64,000 nucleotides of DNA, taken from Rossellomorea orangium (lineage in GTDB: Bacteria; Bacillota; Bacilli; Bacillales; Bacillaceae_B). Both the position numbers and the translations under genes were made by a program. The stretch is from NCBI RefSeq assembly GCF_019334305.1, contig NZ_JAHWGH010000018.1, positions 258,009 through 322,008 of the forward strand, given 5' to 3'. Each line of letters opens with the position of its first letter. The stretch's first letter is position 1. Shown in pieces: positions 57,595 through 64,000 of this stretch. A model generated the notes under the pieces. That model was given only the letters and a program-made list of their open reading frames with translations. It did no database searches and was not told where the DNA came from.

Positions 57595-59646
57595 CTAGTC
57601 CAGCTTTTCCCCTTCTAATATTCCTGACCTGGCCAAATACTCCCTGAGCGGTTCGAACTCGGGATCATGCCAAAAATGGTCTGATTGAATCAAAGTAGCA
57701 GCATCATCCCTAGCGACTTCCAATGCCCGGTAATCATGCACCATATCGGCCACTTTGAACTCCGGCATACCACTCTGCTTTCGGCCGAAGAAATCACCCG
57801 GCCCCCTCAGCTCAAGGTCTTTCTCACTAAGAACAAATCCATCATTTGTTTCGGTCATGATCTTCATCCGTTCTTTCCCGACTTCGGTCTTCGGTTCAGC
57901 AAGGAGAATACAATATGATTGATGTTCTCCCCGTCCTACCCGTCCTCTCAGCTGGTGAAGCTGACTCAAGCCAAATCGTTCTGCATCATAGATGAGCATA
58001 AATGTCGCATTCGGAACATTCACACCGACCTCTACAACGGTAGTGGAAACAAGCACTTGAAGATGATTCGCACTAAACTCCCGCATGACTCCATCTTTAT
58101 CTTCAGGATGAAGTCTTCCGTGCATGAGTCCGACTTTGTATCGACCTTCGAAATAGTGGACCAGTTGATTATAAACGTCTATGGCATTCTGCACATCCAG
58201 CTTGTCTGACTCTTCGATCAGCGGACATATCACATAAGCCTGACGCCCCTGATCTAATTCTTTATCCATGAACGAAAGCACCCTGGGTAACATATCCGCT
58301 TTCGCCCAATAGGTTTCAATCGCCTTTCGTCCTGCAGGCATCTGATCGATGATACTGACATCCATCTCACCGAATACCGTGATGGCAAGTGTCCTTGGAA
58401 TCGGGGTCGCAGTCATGAACAATACATCAGGGCTCTCTCCTTTTTCTCTAAGGACCCGCCTTTGATTGACACCAAAACGGTGTTGTTCGTCGGTGACAAC
58501 GAGACCAAGGTGTTTGAATTCAACATCTTCCTGGATCAGTGCATGGGTTCCAATGAGAATATCGATTTCTCCCTCTTTCAGCTTGTCCAGTAATAGACGT
58601 CGCTTCTTTCCTTTTACAGAACTTGTTAGAAGGGCGACGGAAAGTCCCCTGGGAGAAAGCAGTTCACTGAGGGAGTTCGCATGCTGCTCTGCTAGAATTT
58701 CCGTCGGGACCATCAAGGCCCCCTGATATCCTGCTGTCACACTGGAAAAAAGGGCAATGGCAGATACAACCGTCTTACCGGACCCCACATCCCCTTGTAG
58801 GAGACGATTCATCCGATAAGGAGATTTCATATCTGCTGATATCTCATTCACTACCCTTTTTTGGGCATCTGTCAATGGAAACGGCAAAGATTCAATGAAT
58901 GCTTTAACCTTATCCAAATCGTAAAGTTGTTGTATACCGGAAGAATGTTCCCTTTCGAATTTTCTCAGGGCCTGCATCTTCAATTGAAACAGCAGAAATT
59001 CCTCATACACGAATCTCCTTCTCGCCTGTTTCATATCTTCGGTGGAATCTGGAAAATGAAGATGATACAAGGCATCTTTCCGACTAGAAAGCTTATATTT
59101 TTCCATCAAATGAGAGGGTAGATTCTCGGTGATCATATCGCTATATTCACTGAAGCCCTTTTTGATGAATTTCCTGAGAGTATTGTTTTTCATTGTGCCC
59201 TTCAATGAGTAAACCGGCTCAAAATCACCCTGCTTGTCCTGAGGTCCAGAGTGAAAATACTGGACCGTTATGATTTGTCTGTTTTTATCCCATTTACCTG
59301 TCACAGTCACCGTATCATGAAGATTTATTTTCTTCTTCAAGTATGGCTGATTAAAAAACACAGCTTGCACTAAATTCCTGCCCACCAGTATCCTCACGGT
59401 CAATCGTGATTTCTTTCTGCCATAAAACATCAGTGCAGGTTCAGAATGAACTTTCCCTTCAACTGTGACCCGCTCATCGTGTGCAACTTCTTCCAAATCC
59501 CTTAGCCTGTAATCCTCGTAGCGATAGGGTAAATATTCCAACAGATCCAGAACAAAAAATATCCCCATATCATTCAGCTGTGAAGCTGTTTCTTCACCAA
59601 TCCCCTTGATGTTCTGGATCGTCAGTTCTCCATTACGAGTCTTCAC
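57595..59646 (-). CDS. recG: ATP-dependent DNA helicase RecG
   Basis: Fork-remodelling helicase of 683 residues. The N-terminal wedge/OB domain (about 1-230) binds branched DNA. The SF2 motor shows motif I (QGDVGSGKTVVSA), DEQH box (VVTDEQHRFG), TATPIPRTL, and motif VI (QLRGRVGRGEHQSYC). The start is GTG, 14 bases inside the end of sdaAA, so recG seems translationally linked to it. Confidence 0.97.
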   Translation of the reverse strand: MKTRNGELTIQNIKGIGEETASQLNDMGIFFVLDLLEYLPYRYEDYRLRDLEEVAHDERVTVEGKVHSEPALMFYGRKKSRLTVRILVGRNLVQAVFFNQPYLKKKINLHDTVTVTGKWDKNRQIITVQYFHSGPQDKQGDFEPVYSLKGTMKNNTLRKFIKKGFSEYSDMITENLPSHLMEKYKLSSRKDALYHLHFPDSTEDMKQARRRFVYEEFLLFQLKMQALRKFEREHSSGIQQLYDLDKVKAFIESLPFPLTDAQKRVVNEISADMKSPYRMNRLLQGDVGSGKTVVSAIALFSSVTAGYQGALMVPTEILAEQHANSLSELLSPRGLSVALLTSSVKGKKRRLLLDKLKEGEIDILIGTHALIQEDVEFKHLGLVVTDEQHRFGVNQRRVLREKGESPDVLFMTATPIPRTLAITVFGEMDVSIIDQMPAGRKAIETYWAKADMLPRVLSFMDKELDQGRQAYVICPLIEESDKLDVQNAIDVYNQLVHYFEGRYKVGLMHGRLHPEDKDGVMREFSANHLQVLVSTTVVEVGVNVPNATFMLIYDAERFGLSQLHQLRGRVGRGEHQSYCILLAEPKTEVGKERMKIMTETNDGFVLSEKDLELRGPGDFFGRKQSGMPEFKVADMVHDYRALEVARDDAATLIQSDHFWHDPEFEPLREYLARSGILEGEKLD

Positions 59647-60526
59647 GTTTACTCAGGGAAACCCCAAAGATTTTTGCTTCAAGCTCTCTTCCGGTCGGTG
59701 TAGCCGCCAGACCCCCTTGAGCCGTTTCACGCAGTGCCACCGGCATTGTTTGACCGATTTTATACATGGCATCAATCACTTCGTCACAAGGAATCCGACT
59801 AGTAATGCCTGCGAGAGCCATATCTGCCGCAACCATCGCATTGGCAGCACCCATCGCATTGCGTTTCACGCATGGAACTTCTACGAGACCCGCAACGGGA
59901 TCACAAACGAGACCCAGCATATTCTTCAAAGTGATCGCCATGGCTTCTGCTGATTGACTAGGCGTACCTCCTGCCATTTCAACGATGGCGGCAGCAGCCA
60001 TTCCACTTGCAGACCCCACCTCTGCCTGACAGCCTCCAGCTGCACCTGAGATCGATGCGTTATTTGCCACAACAAAGCCAAAGGCACCAGACGCAAATAA
60101 AAAGCGGATCATTTCATCCTTTGTAGGATTCAGCTTGTTTTTCACAGCAAACAAGGTTCCCGGCACTACCCCCGCAGATCCCGCAGTAGGTGTTGCACAA
60201 ATGGTCCCCATCGCTGCATTCACTTCGTTCGTTGCTACCGCTTTACTGACCGCATCCAATATCGTATCACCGCACAATGAACGTCCTGAATCAATATATT
60301 TCTGCAGTAATACTGCATCACCGCCAGTCAATCCTGAATGGGATTTAACACCTTCAAGACCTCTCGCTACTGCCTGCTCCATTACTTCCAGGTTCTTCTC
60401 CATCTGACTGTAAATTTGTTCAAATGTTTTACCTGTAAACTCCATTTCCTGTTCGATCATAATATCAGATATTTTCTTATTCTGACTTTCAGCAAGTTCA
60501 ACCAACTCTGCTACATTTCGAAACAT
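59633..60526 (-). CDS. sdaAA: L-serine dehydratase, iron-sulfur-dependent, alpha subunit
   Basis: Catalytic subunit of 297 residues of the two-subunit serine deaminase that makes pyruvate and ammonia with a [4Fe-4S] cluster. Cysteine-containing blocks GRSLCGDTILDAVSKAV, MGTICATPTAGSAGVVPG, GGCQAEVGSASGMAAAA and LGLVCDPVAGLVEVPCVKRNAMG are the family marks. It follows sdaAB by 48 bases and overlaps recG. Confidence 0.96.
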   Translation of the reverse strand: MFRNVAELVELAESQNKKISDIMIEQEMEFTGKTFEQIYSQMEKNLEVMEQAVARGLEGVKSHSGLTGGDAVLLQKYIDSGRSLCGDTILDAVSKAVATNEVNAAMGTICATPTAGSAGVVPGTLFAVKNKLNPTKDEMIRFLFASGAFGFVVANNASISGAAGGCQAEVGSASGMAAAAIVEMAGGTPSQSAEAMAITLKNMLGLVCDPVAGLVEVPCVKRNAMGAANAMVAADMALAGITSRIPCDEVIDAMYKIGQTMPVALRETAQGGLAATPTGRELEAKIFGVSLSKREDS

Positions 60527-60574
60527 TCCAATAACCTCCTCGCCTCATGTAAACGCTGTCATTATAGTAATTGT

Positions 60575-61237
60575 TTAATCGGAAATCCGTGTTACCTGGG
60601 TAATGTTCGGCAAAGAGCTCAATTCCTTGATAACAGCCTCATCAATCGGCTGATCGACCTCAATGGTCATCAAGGCCATTTGGCCTTTCTCTTTCCGGGA
60701 TACATCCATGTGACCAATGTTCAATTGATGCTTGGCAATGATGTTGGATACAGATGCTATCGCACCGAACCGGTCATCATGCACAACAAGTATCGCTGGA
60801 TGATGCCCTGAAAGTTTAAGCTCAAAGCCGTTCAATTCGATGATTTCAACTTTCCCGCCACCAATGGAAATACCGACAAGCTCTATTTCACCCTGCTCAT
60901 CCCCCATGCGGATCCTAGCCGTATTCGGATGATCCGTGATGGCCTCTTCTTCTTGAAATTTAATTTTAATCCCTTTTTCCTTAGCTACTTTTATCGATTC
61001 GATGATTCGCTCATCAAATGTATCATAGTCAAGAATCCCACCTACGATGGCAACGTCAGTTCCATGGCCTTTGTACGTTTTGGCAAACGAACCGTAAAAG
61101 GAGATCGTCGCCCATTTCGGTTCCCGCCGAAACAAATTCCTTGCCACTCTCCCAATTCTTGCGGCACCGGCCGTGTGAGAACTGGATGGACCAATCATAA
61201 CAGGCCCTATAATGTCAAATACACTTTTATATTTCAT
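60575..61237 (-). CDS. sdaAB: L-serine dehydratase, iron-sulfur-dependent, beta subunit
   Basis: Subunit of 220 residues. The N-terminal beta domain opens with SVFDIIGPVMIGPSSSHTAGAARIGRVAR, and the C-terminal ACT domain (PAILVVHDDRFGAIASVSNIIAKHQLNIGHMDVSRK) probably binds serine or a regulator. GGGGGAAAAGCG precedes the ATG. A TATAGT -10-like sequence lies just upstream without a good -35 box. Confidence 0.96.
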   Translation of the reverse strand: MKYKSVFDIIGPVMIGPSSSHTAGAARIGRVARNLFRREPKWATISFYGSFAKTYKGHGTDVAIVGGILDYDTFDERIIESIKVAKEKGIKIKFQEEEAITDHPNTARIRMGDEQGEIELVGISIGGGKVEIIELNGFELKLSGHHPAILVVHDDRFGAIASVSNIIAKHQLNIGHMDVSRKEKGQMALMTIEVDQPIDEAVIKELSSLPNITQVTRISD

Positions 61238-61292
61238 CGCTTTTCCCCCTAACTATACATCCAATCTATACTACCATTCTAACATAGATGAA

Positions 61293-61320
61293 GGGGACAA
61301 ACTCTTATAGAGCTGCCCCC
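61293..61320 (-). terminator. Terminator-like hairpin after yloV (family copy E)
   Basis: On the minus strand GGGG(G)CA pairs with TG(T)CCCC, with an inner CTCT/AGAG stem, 12 bases after the yloV stop codon. The following TTCATCT is a poor T run, so termination may be partial. It is the most diverged copy of the hairpin family. Confidence 0.5.
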
Positions 61321-61332
61321 TCGCTTCATTCC

Positions 61333-62991
61333 TTATTCAACTGAGAATATATAGGAGTAAAGTGGCTGTTTACCATTATGAACTTCCACTTCAACGTCTT
61401 CATAATGCTCTTCAACATAATCTCTGAGTGACTCAACCTCTTTTTCCGTTACACCCTCACCATAGAGAATGGTTAAGATCTCGGAATCTTCATCCAGCAT
61501 CTTTTCCAATAAGCTTTTAGAAGACTTTTGACGGTCAGAATCGGAAACGACAATCTTGCCTTCTGAGATTCCCATGAAGTCATCCTTTGAAATCGCAACA
61601 CCGTCAATCGTTGTGTCTCTGACAGCAAATGTGATTTGACCAGTCTTGACCTGCTTTGAAGCTTCCGTCATCAACTGCTTGTTATCTTCAACCGTAGCAG
61701 ATGGATTGAAAGCTAGCAATGCCGCCATGCCTTGAGGAACTGTCTTCGTCGGAACGACAGCTACTTCCATTTCAAGAACTTCAGCCGCTTGCTCAGCAGC
61801 CATGATGATATTCTTGTTATTCGGCATGATGATCACTTTCTTGGCATTCACTTCTTCAACGGCTTTCACGATATCCTCCGTACTTGGATTCATCGTTTGT
61901 CCGCCTTCAATTACAGCAGTGGCACCGATACTCTTGAATAACTCGGCAATGCCTTCACCCATTGATACGGTAACAATGGCAAAGTCGACTTCCTGGGTCT
62001 TTGCCGGAGCTTTGACCGGTTTAGACTCCCCTACAATACTGCTATGCTGCTGTCTCATGTTTTCAATCTTGATATTGATGAGACTTCCATATCGATGACC
62101 ATATGTTAATACATCACCAGGTTGTTCAGAATGGATATGTACTTTAGCCAACTCTTCATCACTTATTACGAGCAGCGAATCACCGAATTCACTCAAATCC
62201 TGACGAAAGTCTTCTTCTACAAAGGATTGTTTATCCTCTTCGAATCGGACCATGAATTCCGTGCAATAACCAAACTCAATATCTTCAGTGCTCATGAAAT
62301 CCTGGGCAGCTTTGTGATGCTCAGCGCTGACAAGGTCATTCATGGACGGAAGTGATGACTGATTGGATACTTTTTCACCTTTGAGCTCTGCTAGGAAACC
62401 TTCGTAAACAAATAGAAGCCCCTGTCCACCACTATCGACTACTCCCACTTCCTTTAATACAGGAAGTAAATCAGGTGTACGATTCAATGAAGCCTGTGCT
62501 TCATCGACGATTGCCTGCATCAACTTAACGAAATCAGTTTCTGTTTCAGCTGCCGTCACACCTTTTCGTGCAGCATCTTTCGCAACCGTTAGAATCGTTC
62601 CTTCTACAGGTTTCATCACAGCTTTATAAGCCGTTTCTACACCTGTTTGAAGTGCGTTGGCAAACTCTGCACTCGATAAGGATTCTTTCCCTTCAATCGC
62701 TTTACCAAAGCCTCTGAACAATTGGGATAAGATAACACCTGAGTTACCTCTTGCCCCCATTAATAACCCTTTCGAAAGGGCAGTAGCCACATTTCCGATA
62801 TGATCTTGAATATGGTTCTGGACTTCCTTCGCTCCAGAAGTCATTGATAAATTCATATTTGTTCCAGTATCACCATCAGGAACAGGAAAAACGTTAAGCG
62901 CGTCAACCAGCTGCGCGTTAGCAGATAATTGAGTGGCACCTTGTATCACCATTTGGGCAAAACGTTTTCCTTCCAAAGATGTAATCGACAC
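61333..62991 (-). CDS. yloV: YloV, DAK-domain fatty acid kinase FakA family
   Basis: Protein of 552 residues. The N-terminal DhaL-like kinase domain shows NVFPVPDGDTGTNMNLSM and ARGNSGVILSQLFRGF, and a middle and C-terminal DegV-like part (VTVSMGEGIAELFKSIGATAVIEGGQTMNPSTEDI) follows. In staphylococci the relative FakA phosphorylates fatty acids carried by FakB. It is not a dihydroxyacetone kinase despite frequent naming. The start is GTG with GGAGG upstream; yloU lies 15 bases before it. Confidence 0.92.
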   Translation of the reverse strand: MSITSLEGKRFAQMVIQGATQLSANAQLVDALNVFPVPDGDTGTNMNLSMTSGAKEVQNHIQDHIGNVATALSKGLLMGARGNSGVILSQLFRGFGKAIEGKESLSSAEFANALQTGVETAYKAVMKPVEGTILTVAKDAARKGVTAAETETDFVKLMQAIVDEAQASLNRTPDLLPVLKEVGVVDSGGQGLLFVYEGFLAELKGEKVSNQSSLPSMNDLVSAEHHKAAQDFMSTEDIEFGYCTEFMVRFEEDKQSFVEEDFRQDLSEFGDSLLVISDEELAKVHIHSEQPGDVLTYGHRYGSLINIKIENMRQQHSSIVGESKPVKAPAKTQEVDFAIVTVSMGEGIAELFKSIGATAVIEGGQTMNPSTEDIVKAVEEVNAKKVIIMPNNKNIIMAAEQAAEVLEMEVAVVPTKTVPQGMAALLAFNPSATVEDNKQLMTEASKQVKTGQITFAVRDTTIDGVAISKDDFMGISEGKIVVSDSDRQKSSKSLLEKMLDEDSEILTILYGEGVTEKEVESLRDYVEEHYEDVEVEVHNGKQPLYSYIFSVE

Positions 62992-63006
62992 GAATCTTCC
63001 TCCTCA

Positions 63007-63369
63007 CTACGGGTTCGTGACACGAACCCCCTGCACAAAAATATTTACTGAATCTACCGCCAAGCCGACGGTCTTATCAAGAGTATATTTAACCTTGGAT
63101 TGTACATTATGGGCAATCTCAGAAATTTTTGTACCATAACTCACAATAATATACATATCAATATGTACTTCCTCTTCATCTTGACGAACAATCACTCCGC
63201 GAGTGAAATTTTCTTTACGTAAGATATCTGTGAAACCGTCTTTAATTTGGTTCTTTGAAGCCATTCCAACAATTCCGTAGCAATCCACCGCTGCACCTCC
63301 AGCAATCATTGCAATGACATCATTCGTAATATCAATTTGTCCGTACTGCGTTTTTAATTCGATGGACAT
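63007..63369 (-). CDS. yloU: Asp23/Gls24 family envelope stress response protein YloU
   Basis: Protein of 120 residues with the Asp23 fold: GQIDITNDVIAMIAGGAAVDCYGIVGMASK, then RGVIVRQDEEEVHIDMYIIVSYGTKISEIAHNVQSKVKYTLDKTVGL. The family is linked to the cell envelope and, here and elsewhere, to yloV. I start at MSIELKTQ with AAGGGGG upstream; the longer reading adds 14 unlikely residues. Confidence 0.93.
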   Translation of the reverse strand: MSIELKTQYGQIDITNDVIAMIAGGAAVDCYGIVGMASKNQIKDGFTDILRKENFTRGVIVRQDEEEVHIDMYIIVSYGTKISEIAHNVQSKVKYTLDKTVGLAVDSVNIFVQGVRVTNP

Positions 63370-63409
63370 GGAATGTTTTCCCCCTTTAATTACATGCTTG
63401 GCTAAAAAC

Positions 63410-63438
63410 ATTTTACTATAAGTATGCTGTTTTTGAAA
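63410..63438 (-). promoter_or_regulatory. Promoter candidate for yloU-yloV
   Basis: TTTCAA, 17 bases, TAAAAT on the minus strand, about 35 bases upstream of the yloU start region. The -35 box is weak. Confidence 0.4.
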
Positions 63439-63569
63439 GCTAAACTATTATCTCAAGCTTCATTTGTTGGGTTTACCCTCTATTTTTTCCTTATTATTCA
63501 AAGATTAATCATTCTCATTCCAAGAGTATATGTCTTCCGTATGACTGATTTGATCATGGGAGAATGAAA

Positions 63570-63595
63570 AAAGACGCCTGAATCAGGCGCCTTTC
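63570..63595 (-). terminator. Terminator after rpmB
   Basis: Eight-base stem GGCGCCTG/CAGGCGTC with one G-T pair, three-base loop, followed by TTTTTTC on the minus strand, 12 bases after the rpmB stop codon. Confidence 0.88.
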
Positions 63596-63606
63596 CATTT
63601 TAAGTA

Positions 63607-63795
63607 TTATACGCGTTCTACTTTACCAGATTTCAACGCTCTTGCAGAAACCCATACTTTCTTAGGCTTTCCGTCTACAAGAATTCGAACTTTTTGCAGG
63701 TTTGCACCCCAAGTACGCTTGTTCGCATTCATTGCGTGAGAGCGAGCGTTACCTGAGCTTGCTTTACGGCCTGTTACTACGCATTGTTTTGCCAT
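63607..63795 (-). CDS. rpmB: Large ribosomal subunit protein bL28
   Basis: Basic protein of 62 residues beginning [29 protein letters not shown], the L28 signature. The two-cysteine-pair zinc knuckle of some L28 proteins is absent; only one Cys is present. The ATG has GAGGAGGG about eight bases upstream. It is a single-gene unit with its own promoter and terminator. Confidence 0.97.
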   Translation of the reverse strand: MAKQCVVTGRKASSGNARSHAMNANKRTWGANLQKVRILVDGKPKKVWVSARALKSGKVERV

Positions 63796-63876
63796 AATAT
63801 ATTCCCTCCTCACTAACAAGAAGCTGAAGTTAATTTCAGTTCCACATTTCGCTTATTATCATAAAGATACTTTAAT

Positions 63877-63905
63877 AATTTATCACACAACTTTCTATAA
63901 TGCAA
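63877..63905 (-). promoter_or_regulatory. Sigma-A promoter for rpmB
   Basis: TTGCAT, 17 bases, TAAATT on the minus strand. Start point near 63870, leader of about 75 bases with a small CTGAA/TTCAG hairpin. Confidence 0.7.
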
Positions 63906-63949
63906 TACTACAATTTAAACCTTTCAAGAAAAAATACTTTACAGACATA

Positions 63950-64000
63950 AAAGCGGAGGCGGCTTGGTCAGACCCGACAAGCTTAAGGTGAATCAACCGG
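63950..64000. repeat. Edge of a possible Bacillaceae intergenic repeat, cut by the window end
   Basis: GC-rich compared with its surroundings, with a hairpin GCTTG(G)TC/GACAAGC after GCGGAGGCG. From memory, sequences of the type GCGGAGGCG...GGTCAG.CCCGACAAGC recur between genes in many Bacillaceae. The element continues past the window. Confidence 0.4.

Noticed and set aside
61333-62991. Dihydroxyacetone kinase
   Set aside because: The DAK-type domain is fused to a DegV-like part and no dhaK/dhaM partner is present; the FakA-like family fits better.

Overview
The window is a chromosomal stretch from a motile, low-GC Gram-positive rod of the family Bacillaceae. CodY, FapR, DprA, TrmFO, split SdaAA/SdaAB, CheC/CheD/FliY and the gene order itself match Bacillus subtilis and its relatives closely. 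The proteins are too diverged from B. subtilis for it to be that species. I cannot name the species from sequence alone. Every gene I support is on the minus strand, so transcription runs from high to low coordinates. I see no tRNA, rRNA, insertion sequence, prophage or CRISPR array, and no broken gene.

Region by region, in transcription order. (1) 64000-57595: rpmB, yloU-yloV, sdaAB-sdaAA and recG. (2) 57502-53913: the FapR-controlled lipid operon fapR-plsX-fabD-fabG-acpP, with a perfect FapR operator. (3) 53721-48395: rnc-smc-ftsY, closed by a terminator. (4) 48211-43517: ylxM-ffh, rpsP-khpA-ylqD-rimM-trmD and rplS, i.e. signal recognition particle and ribosome maturation genes. (5) 43340-38837: lepB, rbgA, rnhB and the FliK-like/FlhB-C-like pair ylqG-ylqH. 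(6) 38587-35557: sucCD and dprA. (7) 35264-27683: topA, trmFO, xerC, hslV, hslU and codY. (8) 27082-93: the fla/che operon from flgB to sigD. It encodes the proximal rod, MS ring, switch, type III export apparatus, hook and hook cap, the chemotaxis core (CheY, CheB, CheA, CheW, CheC, CheD), the polar/number regulators FlhF and FlhG, and the late flagellar sigma factor.

The genes form one motility unit. flgB-fliE-fliF-fliG build the basal body. fliH-fliI-fliJ, fliO-fliP-fliQ-fliR, flhB and flhA export subunits. flgD-flgE with fliK make a hook of set length. fliM-fliY-cheY form the switch. sigD then turns on filament genes. CodY, encoded just upstream, is a known nutritional repressor of this operon in B. 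subtilis, and the codY-flgB spacer (about 560 bases) holds two promoter candidates, a strong dyad, a weak CodY-box candidate and a tandem repeat.

I did not find an obviously new multi-gene system. The most unusual signals are in non-coding DNA. One is a family of hairpins sharing a GGGACTG/CAGTCCC core, mostly acting as terminators. One copy lies exactly between the Shine-Dalgarno sequence and the TTG start codon of flbD (swrD). Others are the -35 box of fapR embedded in the recG terminator stem, a promoter that would start at the first base of a hairpin upstream of trmFO, and the separate FliK/FlhB-like pair ylqG-ylqH.
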